NCBI RefSeq assembly: GCF_001042905.1
Contig: NZ_JYLB01000002.1
Coordinates: 558,001 to 622,000, forward strand
Direction: 5' to 3'
From: Pseudomonas lini
GTDB lineage: Bacteria > Pseudomonadota > Gammaproteobacteria > Pseudomonadales > Pseudomonadaceae
Length of the DNA stretch: 64,000 nt
The position numbers and the translations under genes are program-made. Shown piece after piece: positions 9,251 through 19,088 of the stretch; the first letter of the stretch is position 1; each line of letters begins with the position of its first letter. The notes under the pieces were generated by a model. That model ran no database searches. It was not told the DNA's origin and saw nothing but the letters and a program-made list of their open reading frames with translations.

Positions 9251-9910
9251 ATGATAGATCTGTACACCGCTGCGACCCCGAATGGCCACAAGGTCTCTAT
9301 CGTGCTCGAGGAACTCGGCCTGCCCTATACAGTGCATGCCTTGAGTTTCGACAAAAAGGAACAGAAGTCCCCGGACTTCCTCAAGATCAATCCCAATGGG
9401 CGGATTCCGGCGATTGTCGACCGTGCCAATGGCGATTTCGCCGTGTTCGAGTCCGGCGCGATTCTGATTTACCTCGCCGAGATGACCGGCAAACTGCTGC
9501 CCCAAGACCCCAAGGGGCGCTCGGTGGTGTTGCAGTGGCTGATGTTCCAGATGGGCGGAATCGGGCCGATGCAGGGCCAGGCCAACGTGTTTTTCCGCTA
9601 TTTCCCGGAAAAACTCCAGGGCGCCATCGACCGTTATCAACACGAAACCCGGCGCTTGTATGAAGTGCTCGACACGCGTCTGCAAGCCGTAGAGTTTCTG
9701 GCGGGCGAGTACAGCATTGCCGACATCGCCACTTATCCGTGGGTTCGTGGCCATGAATGGTCCGGTGTCGCGGTGGATGGTTTGTCAGCCTTGCAGCGCT
9801 GGATGGCGACCATGGAAACGCGCCCTGCGGTTCAACGCGGTTTATTGGTGCCCGAGCGCATCGATGACGACAGTGTCATCAAGGGTGCCCAGGCCATGCT
9901 GATTCGATGA
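9251..9910 (+). CDS. Glutathione S-transferase family protein
   Basis: A 219-residue cytosolic protein with an N-terminal thioredoxin-like domain ([41 protein letters not shown]) and an all-helical C-terminal domain. NGHKVS and the cis-proline in GRIPAI match the nu-class YfcG/YghU-like transferases, which often have disulfide reductase activity with glutathione. GGGAGACAACC precedes the ATG at 9251. The frame is open to 9197, but that stretch has no family similarity. The next gene overlaps by 4 bp. Confidence 0.9.
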   Translation: MIDLYTAATPNGHKVSIVLEELGLPYTVHALSFDKKEQKSPDFLKINPNGRIPAIVDRANGDFAVFESGAILIYLAEMTGKLLPQDPKGRSVVLQWLMFQMGGIGPMQGQANVFFRYFPEKLQGAIDRYQHETRRLYEVLDTRLQAVEFLAGEYSIADIATYPWVRGHEWSGVAVDGLSALQRWMATMETRPAVQRGLLVPERIDDDSVIKGAQAMLIR

Positions 9911-10725
9911 GTCTATCCATGCGTTCACTCACTCTGCTGGCGCTGTGTTGTTTCAGTCCTCTTTTATTTGCCGCTGATGTCCCTGGCAGCCAGGACCTGC
10001 CGATCGTGCCGCGTATGGCCGATGCGCAGATCGTCGACTATCGCCCGGCTGTCGAGCTCGAGCGGATATATCCGTTGGGTTCGATCCGCAAGATCAGCGG
10101 CCAGCTGCGTTTCGACGGTCAGGTCACTGCTCGGGGTCAAACCACCTCGGTGACCTACGAATTGCCACCGGAGCATTCCTCTACCGACGCCTTCACTACC
10201 GCTCGCGAAGCCTTGCAGAAACAGGGCGCCGAGTTGCTGTTCTGGTGCCAGGCCCGGGATTGTGGCGAAAGCAGCCTGTGGGCCAATGAAGTCTTCGGCA
10301 ACGCCAAGCTGTATGGCGCCGATAATCAGCAGGCTTATTTGCTGCTGCGTCTGGCAGCCCCTCAAGACAACACACTGGTGGCGCTTTACAGCATCACTCG
10401 CGGCAATCGCAAAGCCTATCTGCACGTCGAGCAGTTCGACGCTGCTGCACCATTGGGCGATCTGGTGCCAACGTCCGCGACCTTGCTGCGACAGCTAAAA
10501 AGCACTGGGAAACTCGACTTCCCCAAACTCGGCGGCGACCCTGACGACACCTGGCTGCGTTTGATTTCCCGAGGCCTGAACCTGGACACCACGTTGCGCG
10601 TCAATGTTTCGGGGCCCAATGCCGAAGCCTGGCGTCAGGCATTGATCGGCCAGGGCGTGCGGTCGGCACGGATGGAAACCGGCAACGTCGAAGGCTCTGG
10701 CCTGCACTTCGAACTGTTGCGATAA
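9907..10725 (+). CDS. DUF4892 domain-containing exported protein
   Basis: A 272-residue protein with a cleavable signal peptide ([20 protein letters not shown]). The mature part begins [13 protein letters not shown] and includes ERIYPLGSI and a central region with [21 protein letters not shown], which is characteristic of the DUF4892 family. The C-terminal half has an OmpA-like look (LRVNVSGPN). The start overlaps the GST stop by 4 bp; an internal ATG at 9919 could also serve. The function is unknown; envelope location is inferred from the signal peptide. Confidence 0.82.
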   Translation: MSLSMRSLTLLALCCFSPLLFAADVPGSQDLPIVPRMADAQIVDYRPAVELERIYPLGSIRKISGQLRFDGQVTARGQTTSVTYELPPEHSSTDAFTTAREALQKQGAELLFWCQARDCGESSLWANEVFGNAKLYGADNQQAYLLLRLAAPQDNTLVALYSITRGNRKAYLHVEQFDAAAPLGDLVPTSATLLRQLKSTGKLDFPKLGGDPDDTWLRLISRGLNLDTTLRVNVSGPNAEAWRQALIGQGVRSARMETGNVEGSGLHFELLR

Positions 10726-10734
10726 GCTTCATTG

Positions 10735-10759
10735 GGCGAACGTGTTCCGCGTGTTCGCC
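10735..10759 (+). terminator. Possible rho-independent terminator after the DUF4892 gene
   Basis: Seven-bp arms GGCGAAC/GTTCGCC lie ten bases after the stop and are followed by a weakly T-rich tail (TACTCTTT). It is plausible but not strong. Confidence 0.4.
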
Positions 10760-10807
10760 TACTCTTTGCTGACTGACTTTTTCGGCTGACTTTTTTCAGG
10801 ATCATAC

Positions 10808-11863
10808 ATGCTCAATAACGATCGGCTGTTGGTGCAGATTCTGCTCCTGGTGCTGTTTGGCGCGAGCTTTTGGGTGATGGCGCCGTTCTGGTCGGCGCTG
10901 TTCTGGGGCGCGGTGCTGGCGTTTGCCAGTTGGCCGCTGATGCGTTTGTTGACCCGTTGGCTCAATGGTCGTGAATCCCTGGCGGCGCTGTTACTGACGC
11001 TGACCTGGATGTTACTGGTGGCAGCACCGCTGGTGTGGCTGGGCTTCAACCTGGCGGATCATGTACGCGATGCCACTGCGTTCATCAAGGATGTGCAAGT
11101 CGACGGTCTGCCTGAAGCACCGATCTGGCTGGGGGGTATTCCCTTGGTCGGCGAGCGGTTGGTGGGGATCTGGAACAGCATCGATCAGCAAGGCGCGGCG
11201 ATGATGCTGGCGATCAAGCCTTATCTGGGGCAGGTCGGTAACTGGTTGCTGGCGCGCAGTGCACAGATCGGCGGTGGCATCCTTGAGCTGACGCTGAGTA
11301 TTGTCTTTGTGTTCTTTTTCTACCGGGACGGGCCGCGGTTGGCGGTGTTTGTTCATGGGTTGCTGGAACGGCTGATCGGTGACCGCGCCGGCTATTACAT
11401 CGAATTGGTGGCGGGCACCGTGCAGCGCGTGGTCAACGGCGTGATCGGCACCGCGGCGGCTCAGGCAGTGCTGGCGTTGATCGGCTTCCTGATTGCCAGC
11501 GTGCCGGGGGCGCTGGTGCTGGGGGTTGTGACATTTTTGCTGAGCCTGATTCCGATGGGGCCGCCGTTGGTGTGGATTCCGGCCACGGCGTGGTTGGCCT
11601 GGAAGGGCGAGTACGGGATGGCGGTGTTCCTCGGGATTTGGGGGGCGTTCATCATCAGCGGGGTCGACAACGTGCTTAAGCCGTACCTGATCAGTCGGGG
11701 CGGGAATTTGCCGTTGGTGATTGTGCTGCTCGGGGTGTTTGGCGGGTTGATTGCATTTGGGTTTATCGGTCTGTTCATCGGCCCGACATTGTTGGCCGTG
11801 GCTTACAGCCTGCTGACTGATTGGAGCAAGAGTCAGGCTCGGGTCGAGGATCGCCGGCCCTGA
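10808..11863 (+). CDS. AI-2E family transporter (YdiK/PerM-like)
   Basis: A 351-residue integral inner membrane protein. Two helices lie at the N-terminus (residues 7-45), two more before and around 155-195 with YRDGPRL, and a conserved C-terminal block follows with GVVTFLLSLIPMGPPLVW, then GVDNVLKPYLIS and VVIVLLGVFGGLIAFG. This fits the AI-2E transporter fold (PF01594). Family members include the quorum signal exporter TqsA, Na+/H+ antiporters and YdiK of unknown role. The actual substrate is unknown. Confidence 0.88.
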   Translation: MLNNDRLLVQILLLVLFGASFWVMAPFWSALFWGAVLAFASWPLMRLLTRWLNGRESLAALLLTLTWMLLVAAPLVWLGFNLADHVRDATAFIKDVQVDGLPEAPIWLGGIPLVGERLVGIWNSIDQQGAAMMLAIKPYLGQVGNWLLARSAQIGGGILELTLSIVFVFFFYRDGPRLAVFVHGLLERLIGDRAGYYIELVAGTVQRVVNGVIGTAAAQAVLALIGFLIASVPGALVLGVVTFLLSLIPMGPPLVWIPATAWLAWKGEYGMAVFLGIWGAFIISGVDNVLKPYLISRGGNLPLVIVLLGVFGGLIAFGFIGLFIGPTLLAVAYSLLTDWSKSQARVEDRRP

Positions 11864-11911
11864 AAAGCGGTGGGGAGCGTGATCGCGTATATCCGGGCCA
11901 ATGCGGTTGGC

Positions 11912-11946
11912 GTAGGAGCTGCCGCAGGCTGCGATCTTTTGATCTT
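11912..11946. repeat. Single arm of the GTAGGAGCTGCCGAAGGC repeat family
   Basis: One copy, GTAGGAGCTGCCGCAGGCTG and onward, lies between two convergent genes (AI-2E transporter and lapD). Confidence 0.75.
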
Positions 11947-11954
11947 TTTGATTG

Positions 11955-13895
11955 TCACATCGGCTCCGGCGGCCCAATCAGTCTTCCCATCACCCCAAAC
12001 AACCCCAACTCCCGAATCGCTTCCAACTCCCCCTGCGTCTCCACCATCTCGGCAATCAACGGCAAATCAATACTGTTGGTCGCCCGGAAAATCGCTTCGA
12101 TGAACAGGCGCTTGTCAGTCTGTTCATTGATACCCCGAATGTAGGCTCCGTCGATTTTCAGGTAAGCCAGCCCCAGTTGCGTCAGGTTGCCAATCTGGCT
12201 GAAGTTGCCGCCGAAGTGCTGCAAACCGATGCGATAACCGGTGTTGAGCAGGCTATGGCTCAGGCGTTGCAACTCTTCGGGGGGCGGCAGTTGGCGTTCG
12301 TCGATTTCCAGGGTCAGCAGCGGCGCCAGCTCCGGCAGTGATTCAAGTATGTCGCAGATCAGTTTCAGCTGGGTCTGATCGCGCAGAGTGCTGCCGGACA
12401 GGCTCAGCGCGAGCGGCCAACGGTTGGCGGCGAGGTATTCCAGGGTGGTTTCCAGCATCGCCAGGTCGAACCGTGCCGACCAGCCAAGGCGCTCGATCCA
12501 CGGCAGGAAATGCCCGGCGGCAATCGCCTCGCCTTGCGGGTCGAGCAGACGGGCGAGGACTTTGTGATGCAACACCTGGCTGGTATCGGCGCATTGCACC
12601 ACCGGTTGAAAATACAGCTGCATCTTGCCCTCGGTCAGTGCATCGTCGATCCAGCTGCGCCAGTCGTGTTGGGTCTGGTTCGGTGCGGTATCGGAATAGG
12701 CCAAGTGTATCCACGGCCGCTCGGGGTGCTGGCGGGCCTGGGTCAGCGCTTGATCCAGGCGCAGCAGCACATCGTTCGCCGGTTCGCCGGGGGAGTAGGC
12801 GACGACGCCCAAGTGCGCCACCGGCATGCAGTCGCTGGCACCGGTCAGGCGCAGGTTTTCCAGGGTGGCGCTGATTTCGGAAGCCAGGCGTACGGCGTCC
12901 TTATGGTCCAGGCCCGGGGTCAGCAAGCTGAATTCGCCACCCCGATTGCGCGCCGCGAGCCAGGTTCGACGTTCCGGTGGTTGCGTCAGGCGTTTGAGCA
13001 GTTCGCCGACGGCGCCAATCAGGGTATCGGTGCGCTGGCCGCCCAGACGTTGGTTTAGGCCGATCAGGTCATTGATCCGCAGCATGAGCAAATGGCCGTC
13101 GCAGCTTTGCTCGGAAACCAGTAGTTGGTCGGCCAGTTGCTCATCCAGCAAACGCCGGTTGGCTAAACCCGTAAGACTGTCCTGATAAGAATCGGACCGC
13201 AGTTTTTCGCTGCGCGCGGCCTCTTCTTCGAACAGCGCCTTGAGTTTTTCCACCATCTGGTTCATAGCCAGCACCACGCGTTTGAGCTCCGGGGTGCGCG
13301 GCAGTTTCGGCAAACTGCGGAACTCGCGCTTGCTGATGGCTTCAGCCTGTTTGACCATCTTGTCGAGCGGGCGCAATTGCCGGCGCAACAGCCAGCCACC
13401 AAACACGGCGCTGAGCAGTCCGCAAATCAACAACCAGATCAGACTGCCGAGGGTACTATCCCAGAGTTTGGCCAGGGCGAATTGCGGATTGCTTAGCACT
13501 TCGACCCGAGCCGCTTGCTCCCAGCCACGCATGATCAGTGCATCGCCACCCTGTGGGCGCAGGTTCACCAGGCTGATGAACCAGCCGGGAACACCCTCGA
13601 TTTGCGCCGGTGTGCTGCGTTCCACCAGCACCCGTTCATCCACAATATTGACGACCCGAATGCTGCTGAAATAACCACTGTCGAAAATCGAGCTGACCAT
13701 CAATTCGATCATCGCCGGGTCATCGATCTGCGCAGTCAATGACAAGCCCAGCGCCGTGGCGGCGTCCTGGGCGTGGGAGCGCAATTGGCCAAGCATCTGT
13801 TCGCGAGAGCTTTCCAGGCTGACAAAAAAACTGCCGCCGAAGGCCACCAGCAAAAACAGGCAAATGGCGAGGAACAACTGTTTGCGCAGTGACAT
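11955..13895 (-). CDS. lapD: Cyclic-di-GMP receptor LapD (degenerate GGDEF-EAL)
   Basis: Inner membrane receptor that binds c-di-GMP and sequesters the periplasmic protease LapG, so that adhesin LapA stays on the surface. The 646 residues show TM1 at 8-26, a periplasmic LapD_MoxYN domain (27-150), TM2 at 151-170, HAMP (171-225), GGDEF (about 235-395) and EAL (about 410-646). Both catalytic motifs are degenerate: RGGEF at 318-322 and KVLARL at 445-450 in place of an EAL motif. This is the known LapD condition. Trp125 in the periplasmic domain matches the LapG-contacting tryptophan described in P. fluorescens Pf0-1. The start at 13895 (MSLRKQLFL) follows GGAGCG. lapG lies 22 bp upstream on the same strand. 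Confidence 0.95.
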   Translation of the reverse strand: MSLRKQLFLAICLFLLVAFGGSFFVSLESSREQMLGQLRSHAQDAATALGLSLTAQIDDPAMIELMVSSIFDSGYFSSIRVVNIVDERVLVERSTPAQIEGVPGWFISLVNLRPQGGDALIMRGWEQAARVEVLSNPQFALAKLWDSTLGSLIWLLICGLLSAVFGGWLLRRQLRPLDKMVKQAEAISKREFRSLPKLPRTPELKRVVLAMNQMVEKLKALFEEEAARSEKLRSDSYQDSLTGLANRRLLDEQLADQLLVSEQSCDGHLLMLRINDLIGLNQRLGGQRTDTLIGAVGELLKRLTQPPERRTWLAARNRGGEFSLLTPGLDHKDAVRLASEISATLENLRLTGASDCMPVAHLGVVAYSPGEPANDVLLRLDQALTQARQHPERPWIHLAYSDTAPNQTQHDWRSWIDDALTEGKMQLYFQPVVQCADTSQVLHHKVLARLLDPQGEAIAAGHFLPWIERLGWSARFDLAMLETTLEYLAANRWPLALSLSGSTLRDQTQLKLICDILESLPELAPLLTLEIDERQLPPPEELQRLSHSLLNTGYRIGLQHFGGNFSQIGNLTQLGLAYLKIDGAYIRGINEQTDKRLFIEAIFRATNSIDLPLIAEMVETQGELEAIRELGLFGVMGRLIGPPEPM

Positions 13896-13917
13896 AAAAC
13901 GCTCCTTGCAGTAACGG

Positions 13918-14625
13918 CTAGCCTTCGCCCACGGCGAACCCTTCAAATTGCATCTTTTTCAACACGTCTTGCCAGCGCGACAGTTTTTTCGAGTCGCTGC
14001 TGCGTTTGCCACCATTGGCTCCCGGCAAATACAGGCCTTCGGCGTTAAAGGCGTACACCGGCAACAGGTCTTTGCGTTGGGAAGCGGGACGGATCTCGCC
14101 GATCAGGTTGTCCAGCACCAGCGGATCGGCCGTGGGGCTGCTGTAGAAGGTCAACACCATGTGCGCCTGGTTCTGGGTCAGGGCCTTGACGTAGGTGATG
14201 CGCAGTTTCTCGCTGGGAATTCCGAGGTGTCGCAGGCTGAAATATTTCGCCAGGGCGTAGTCCTCGCAGTCGGCGGCGCCCTTGATCAAGGATTCGACGG
14301 GCGTGGCCCAGTAATCGGTCTGACGCCAGATACGCGTGTCGTCCTGAAAGCTCAGTTGTTGATTGAAGAAGCGATTGACTGCATTCAGTTGTTCGCGCTC
14401 GGGCGCGTTGAGTTCGCTTTGCAGCATTTGAGTCCAGGCCTCGATCCTTCCCCGGGCCAGCCCAAGGGGGCCGTAACGTTTTTCGGCCGTTTGCAGAATC
14501 TGCGCAAAGTCCCAGTCGGCCCAGACGCTGCCCATCCCTGCCAGCAGAAAACTCGTCAGCAGCAGCCATCCGCCGAACCGAAGTCGGAGCGTTGACCATC
14601 CTGGACTACGCGGACTGCGGGACAT
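13918..14625 (-). CDS. lapG: Periplasmic cysteine protease LapG
   Basis: Calcium-dependent periplasmic protease that clips the N-terminus of the giant adhesin LapA and releases biofilm cells when c-di-GMP falls. The 235 residues carry an N-terminal signal/TM segment (21-36), then the bacterial transglutaminase-like cysteine protease fold. The triad is visible as Cys120 in GAADCEDYALAK, His155 in NQAHMVLTF and Asp172 in LVLDNLIGE. DCEDY holds the acidic residues next to the cysteine that are linked to calcium binding in the family. The ATG at 14625 begins MSRSPRSPGW; the frame is open further upstream, but into a low-complexity repeat region. It forms an operon with lapD. LapA and its type I exporter are not in the window. 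Confidence 0.94.
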   Translation of the reverse strand: MSRSPRSPGWSTLRLRFGGWLLLTSFLLAGMGSVWADWDFAQILQTAEKRYGPLGLARGRIEAWTQMLQSELNAPEREQLNAVNRFFNQQLSFQDDTRIWRQTDYWATPVESLIKGAADCEDYALAKYFSLRHLGIPSEKLRITYVKALTQNQAHMVLTFYSSPTADPLVLDNLIGEIRPASQRKDLLPVYAFNAEGLYLPGANGGKRSSDSKKLSRWQDVLKKMQFEGFAVGEG

Positions 14626-14716
14626 GTCTGGCTGCTCGGGTGCAGATGTCTGAAGTCTAGGCGGTGTTTTCAGCGAGGAAGGGCAGGTCGTCGGACGAAG
14701 GGGGGATTGCAGGACT

Positions 14717-14858
14717 GCTTTTGTGGCGAGGGGGCTTGCCCCCGTTGGGTTGCGAAGCAGCCCCAGAACCGCCAACCCATCTTATCCTGACACACCGCAT
14801 TGATTGGTTGGCGACTGCTGCGCAGCCGAACGGGGGCAAGCCCCCTCGCCACAAAAGC
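14717..14858. repeat. Long inverted repeat (GTGGCGAGGGGGCTTGCCCCC family)
   Basis: Arms beginning GCTTTTGTGGCGAGGGGGCT and its complement flank a central part that itself contains GCGAAGCAG/CTGCTGCGC-type inner arms. It lies between lapG and ybaN. This is a dispersed repeat; a second member is at 29863-30011. Confidence 0.85.
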
Positions 14859-14894
14859 TCCCTCACCGCAAAAGCCCCGGGCCACAGATGGGGA

Positions 14895-15290
14895 TCAGGG
14901 TTTATGCAGGGTTTTCTGCTTGAGGATATAAACCGTCACCAGCACTGCACTGGTCAGCATGAACCCGCGCGCCCACGGCAGGGGCACCAGGTAGCAGGAC
15001 AGCAAAATGCTCGCCCACATGATGCCGATCGCATAGACCTTGCCCTTGAGTGGAATGCCGTTGCCACTCAGATAGTCGCGAACCCACGGCCCAAGCCGTG
15101 GATGTTCAACCAGCCACTGATAGAAACGCGGAGAGCTGCGGGCGAAACAGGCGGCCGCCAGCAGCAGGAACGGTGTGGTGGGCAGCACCGGCAGGAAAAT
15201 CCCGATCACCCCCAGCGCTACGCTTAGCCAGCCGATGGCCAGCAGCACGTAGCGCAACATCAGGGGGCGGTTGCCTATGGGGTTGTCCAT
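14895..15290 (-). CDS. ybaN: YbaN family (DUF454) inner membrane protein
   Basis: A 131-residue membrane protein with helices at about 13-45 (LRYVLLAIGWLSVALGVIGI) and two near the C-terminus. The family signature LPVLPTTPFLLLAAACFARSS is intact and is followed by WLVEHPRLGPWVRDY. The ATG at 15290 is chosen because AAGG sits eight bases upstream; a TTG at 15296 is too close to that site. The function of DUF454 is unknown. It follows the YecA-family gene by 10 bp in the same orientation and is likely co-transcribed. Confidence 0.88.
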   Translation of the reverse strand: MDNPIGNRPLMLRYVLLAIGWLSVALGVIGIFLPVLPTTPFLLLAAACFARSSPRFYQWLVEHPRLGPWVRDYLSGNGIPLKGKVYAIGIMWASILLSCYLVPLPWARGFMLTSAVLVTVYILKQKTLHKP

Positions 15291-15300
15291 AGGCAAAACC

Positions 15301-15888
15301 TTAATGGTGACGTGGCTTGAGAATCGCCGGTTTTTCGTCTGGCGCCTGGCACAGCAGGTACAGCGCGGTCAGGGCTTCCGGGATCTGCACGATCATGTCG
15401 TCCATCAGGTTGGCGTCTTTGGCGATGTCTTCGAACTCTGGCTGTTCGTCGAACAGACCGGAACCGACCATGATCGGCAGCAGCATTTCGCTGACTTCAT
15501 CTTCGGCGGTTTCGAACCAGGCGGCTTCGCGCAGGAATACGCCTTCCATGAAACCGATGCACCAGCCGCGCAGGTCGGAGTCATCCGGCTCTTCGCCCAG
15601 GTCGAGGTCGCACGGCAGCTCGAACTCTTCGTCGGACGCCAGTTGGCGAGCGATGTGCGCCTTGAGCAGCAGCAGGGTGGATTCGATCGCTTCACGCTCG
15701 GTGTCGTCGGCGTAATGCGGCTCTTCGGCGAAGAGTGCGTCGATCCATTCACGGTCGGGAACGCTCTCGGAACAGATCGACAGCGCAGTCAGGTAGCCGT
15801 GGGCGGCCACGTAGTCCAGCGCCTCGTCATGCAGCTCGTCGGCGTCGAGGAAGACTTGCAGGCGGGTTAGTTGCTCAGCGAAGGACAT
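15301..15888 (-). CDS. YecA/UPF0149 family protein
   Basis: A 195-residue acidic, all-helical protein. Features of the UPF0149/YgfB-YecA family include the core RGWCIGFMEGVFLREAAW, about two thirds along, and LPIMVGSGL. No SEC-C zinc motif (CxCxS) is seen at the C-terminus, which ends KPAILKPRHH, so it is a YgfB-like core without the metal tail. The family role is not established from sequence alone. It is the first gene of a short operon with ybaN. Confidence 0.8.
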   Translation of the reverse strand: MSFAEQLTRLQVFLDADELHDEALDYVAAHGYLTALSICSESVPDREWIDALFAEEPHYADDTEREAIESTLLLLKAHIARQLASDEEFELPCDLDLGEEPDDSDLRGWCIGFMEGVFLREAAWFETAEDEVSEMLLPIMVGSGLFDEQPEFEDIAKDANLMDDMIVQIPEALTALYLLCQAPDEKPAILKPRHH

Positions 15889-15994
15889 TAAAGGGCTACC
15901 TTGGGGAGAATATACGATGCGGGAATTCTAGGCCTTCTTGAGCGCTCAGGCCAGCCGCGCGGCATATTTGCCCCTAGGCGCACTGCCTTCCCCC

Positions 15995-16089
15995 GTAGGA
16001 GCTGCCGAAGGCTGCGATCTTTTGATCTTCAACAATTGCAGCCTCGCCGAAATCAAGATCAAAAGATCGCAGCCTTCGGCAGCTCCTAC
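15995..16089. repeat. Dispersed inverted repeat pair (GTAGGAGCTGCCGAAGGC family)
   Basis: Two full ~35-bp arms (GTAGGAGCTGCCGAAGGCTG onward and its exact complement) flank a 26-bp spacer. It lies between the YecA-family gene and recQ. Confidence 0.9.
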
Positions 16090-16275
16090 AGAGGATCGGC
16101 GAGCGGCGTCCTTTGTGGGACAGGCGTCGGGTATACTCGCGCGTTTTGTGATGCCCTGCTGGCGTCACGGCTGAAATGTGCAGCGTCATGCAATGTGCAC
16201 TTACGATTTGTCGGTGCAGCTTTCATGATTCTGAACCAGCCTTGCAGGGATGTTTCGGTGATTTTTGGAGTTTTT

Positions 16276-18405
16276 ATGCTCGAACAGGCTCAACGCGTCC
16301 TCAAGGACATCTTCGGCTACGACAGTTTCCGTGGCCGTCAGGGTGCAATCATTGAGCGCGTGGCCAGTGGCGGCGACGCCCTGGTGCTGATGCCTACCGG
16401 TGGCGGCAAGTCCTTGTGCTTCCAGGTGCCGGCGTTGTTGCGCGAAGGCCTGGCGGTGGTGGTGTCGCCGCTGATCGCGCTGATGGACGATCAGGTCGCC
16501 ACCCTCGAAGAGCTGGGCGTCGCCGCGGCGGCGTTGAACTCCACGTTGAGCGCTGAGCAACAGCGTGATCTGGCGGCACGGATCAAGCGCGGCGAGGTGA
16601 AAATGCTCTACCTGGCGCCCGAGCGCCTGGTTCAGCCGCGCATGCTGGCCTTCCTGCAAAGCCTTGAAATCGCCTTGTTCGCCATCGACGAAGCGCACTG
16701 TGTGTCCCAATGGGGCCACGACTTCCGTCGGGAATACCTGCAACTGGGCCAGTTGGCGGAACTGTTTCCCAACGTCCCGCGCATTGCCCTGACCGCAACG
16801 GCCGACAAGCGCACCCGGGAAGAAATCGTCGATCGTCTGCATTTGCAGGATGCCGAGCGCTTCCTCTCGAGTTTCGACCGCCCCAATATTTTCTATCGCA
16901 TCGTGCCCAAGGAACAGCCGCGCAAGCAGCTGCTGGCGTTCCTCGCCGAGCGGCGCAGCGATGCCGGTATCGTTTACTGCCTGTCGCGCAAAAAGGTTGA
17001 TGAAGTAGCGGTGTTCCTTAGCGAGCAAGGTTTCCCGGCGCTGCCATACCATGCCGGTCTGCCCAACGACACGCGGGCCCATCACCAGAAGCGCTTCCTC
17101 AACGAGGAAGGCCTGATCATGGTTGCCACCGTGGCGTTCGGCATGGGCATCGACAAACCTAACGTACGTTTTGTCGCGCACCTGGATTTGCCGAAGTCCC
17201 TTGAGGCCTACTACCAGGAAACCGGTCGCGGCGGGCGTGACGGCCTGCCGGCGGATGCCTGGATGGCGTACGGCCTGCAAGACGTGGTGATGCTCAAGCA
17301 GATGCTGCAAAACTCCGAAGGCGACGAGCGCCACAAGCGTCTGGAGCAGCACAAGCTCGACGCCATGCTCTCGCTCTGCGAAGAAACCCGCTGCCGCCGC
17401 CAGACCCTGCTCGCGTACTTCGACGAAGACATGCCCGAGCCCTGCGGCCACTGCGACAACTGCGTCGACGGCGTGCAAACCTGGGACGCCACCGAGCCGG
17501 CCCGTCAGGCGCTGTCGGCGATCTACCGCACCGGTCAGCGTTATGGCGTCGGTCATCTGGTTGACGTGTTGCTGGGCAAGGACAACGAAAAGGTTCGCAG
17601 CTTCGGCCATCAGCATTTGTCGGTATACGGCGTAGGCAAAGCGATGGGGGAGAGCGAATGGCGCTCCTTGTTCCGACAGCTTGTTGCCCGTGGTCTGGCG
17701 GACATCGACCTCGAAGGCTACGGCGGCCTGCGCCTGAGCGACACCTGCCGACCGCTGCTCAAGGGCGAAGTGACCCTGGAGTTGCGCCGCGATCTCAAGC
17801 CACAAATCACAGCCAAGACCGCCAGCAAGAGCCCGGCCAGCCAACTGGTTCGCGGCGAAGAACGCGAACAGTGGGAAGCCTTGCGTGCCCTGCGTCGCAA
17901 ACTCGCCGAAGAGCATGGCGTGCCGCCGTACGTCATCTTCCCCGACTCGACCCTGCTGGAAATGCTCCGCAGCCAGCCGACTTCTCTGGCGGAAATGGCC
18001 ACGGTCAGCGGTGTCGGCGCGCGCAAGCTGGAGCGTTACGGCGAGGCCTTCCTCGAAGTGCTCGGCGGTCAAGTCGAGGCGCCGAAAGTGGTGGCCGATG
18101 TGCGCCACGAGTTGATCACTCTGGCTCGGGCCGGCATGACACCGTTGCAGATCGCCGGTCAGTTGCAATGCTCGGAAAAGAACGTCTACGCGATGCTCGC
18201 CGAGGCGATTGGCAAGCAGCAGTTGTCGCTTGAACAAGCGCTGGACCTGCCCGAAGAATTGATGGGTGAAGTCCAGGACGCTTTCCTCGACGGCGAAGGC
18301 GAACTGCCGCCCGTGTCAGAAATTGCTGCGCTGTTCGCGGGGAGAGTTCCAGAAGGTGTTTTGTATTGCGTTCGTGCCGCCCTGCAGTCGGAATTCGAAG
18401 TCTGA
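16276..18405 (+). CDS. recQ: ATP-dependent DNA helicase RecQ
   Basis: A 3'-5' SF2 helicase acting in recombination and replication fork repair. The 709 residues hold Walker A PTGGGKS at 40-46, DEAH with [15 protein letters not shown] near 138-152, SATG-like LTATADKRT, and helicase C motifs [11 protein letters not shown] and [12 protein letters not shown]. Next come the RQC zinc site ([10 protein letters not shown] ... CGHCDNC), the winged helix, and an HRDC domain (about 535-610). The C-terminal 100 residues form a helix-turn-helix extension ([20 protein letters not shown]), making it longer than the 609-residue E. coli protein. GGAG lies five bases before ATG 16276. A frame extension upstream runs into the repeat and is rejected. 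Confidence 0.96.
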   Translation: MLEQAQRVLKDIFGYDSFRGRQGAIIERVASGGDALVLMPTGGGKSLCFQVPALLREGLAVVVSPLIALMDDQVATLEELGVAAAALNSTLSAEQQRDLAARIKRGEVKMLYLAPERLVQPRMLAFLQSLEIALFAIDEAHCVSQWGHDFRREYLQLGQLAELFPNVPRIALTATADKRTREEIVDRLHLQDAERFLSSFDRPNIFYRIVPKEQPRKQLLAFLAERRSDAGIVYCLSRKKVDEVAVFLSEQGFPALPYHAGLPNDTRAHHQKRFLNEEGLIMVATVAFGMGIDKPNVRFVAHLDLPKSLEAYYQETGRGGRDGLPADAWMAYGLQDVVMLKQMLQNSEGDERHKRLEQHKLDAMLSLCEETRCRRQTLLAYFDEDMPEPCGHCDNCVDGVQTWDATEPARQALSAIYRTGQRYGVGHLVDVLLGKDNEKVRSFGHQHLSVYGVGKAMGESEWRSLFRQLVARGLADIDLEGYGGLRLSDTCRPLLKGEVTLELRRDLKPQITAKTASKSPASQLVRGEEREQWEALRALRRKLAEEHGVPPYVIFPDSTLLEMLRSQPTSLAEMATVSGVGARKLERYGEAFLEVLGGQVEAPKVVADVRHELITLARAGMTPLQIAGQLQCSEKNVYAMLAEAIGKQQLSLEQALDLPEELMGEVQDAFLDGEGELPPVSEIAALFAGRVPEGVLYCVRAALQSEFEV

Positions 18406-18525
18406 ATGACCTGCGGCCCAGATGTAACAATTCAGTACAGAGCAAACCTTGCCTATAGCCAAAGGTCATGCTTAGCTGACTAATAATTAGTTTTTCTCTA
18501 TTTTCAGTCTAACCATGAGTGTTTT

Positions 18526-18960
18526 ATGCCGTTAACCGATCAACACCGCTTTGGCATGCAACTGGCCCAGATGTCTCGTGGCTGGCGTGCCGAACTGGAC
18601 CGCCGACTGGCTGGCCTGGGTCTGTCCCAGGCGCGCTGGCTGGTGCTGCTGCACTTGGCGCGTTTCGAGAATGCCCCCACCCAACGCGAACTGGCGCAAA
18701 GCGTCGGCGTCGAAGGGCCCACCTTGGCTCGGCTGCTCGACAGCCTGGAAAGTCAGGGCCTGGTGCAGCGCCAATCCGTGCTGGAAGACCGTCGGGCGAA
18801 AAAAATCGTCCTCTGTGCCCCGGCCCGGCCCTTGATCGAACAAATTGAAACCATTGCCACTCAATTGCGCCACGAACTGTTCGAAGGCGTTGATGAGGCG
18901 GATTTGAAGGTCTGCATGCGCGTCCACGGGCACATCCTGGCCAACCTGGAAAAATCTTGA
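18526..18960 (+). CDS. MarR family transcriptional regulator
   Basis: A 144-residue winged-helix repressor of the SlyA/MarR type. The recognition region spans APTQRELAQSVGVEGPTLARLLDSLE, and the wing shows QGLVQRQSVLEDRRAKKI with the conserved DRR. Helices at both ends would form the dimer. The gene has its own upstream region, with AT-rich CTGACTAATAATTAG 45 bp before the start that may be operator or promoter. Target genes cannot be assigned, since the next gene (FimV-like) is separated by 128 bp with an inverted repeat. Confidence 0.9.
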   Translation: MPLTDQHRFGMQLAQMSRGWRAELDRRLAGLGLSQARWLVLLHLARFENAPTQRELAQSVGVEGPTLARLLDSLESQGLVQRQSVLEDRRAKKIVLCAPARPLIEQIETIATQLRHELFEGVDEADLKVCMRVHGHILANLEKS

Positions 18961-19028
18961 GGCACAACCACGCGCCGGACTTTTGAGATACCCCGTTGGG
19001 CAGACTATAAAGAACTACTAGGCAATAT

Positions 19029-19055
19029 CGTGTTCGTACCGGATGTGCGAACACG
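19029..19055. promoter_or_regulatory. Inverted repeat upstream of the FimV-like gene
   Basis: Eight-bp arms CGTGTTCG/CGAACACG are separated by 11 bp. The site ends 33 bp before the start codon at 19089. It could be an operator or a leader hairpin; nothing further supports either. Confidence 0.35.
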
Positions 19056-19088
19056 TACAGGTTGGTTCTGGTTATCTAAGGGATGCTC

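Noticed and set aside
11012..11977. A 321-codon minus frame opposite the AI-2E transporter
   Set aside because: Gln/His/Pro-rich translation typical of an antisense of a hydrophobic membrane protein gene.
16201..18237. A 678-codon open frame on the minus strand opposite recQ
   Set aside because: It mirrors recQ codon structure; recQ has all helicase motifs in the plus frame and the antisense product has none.
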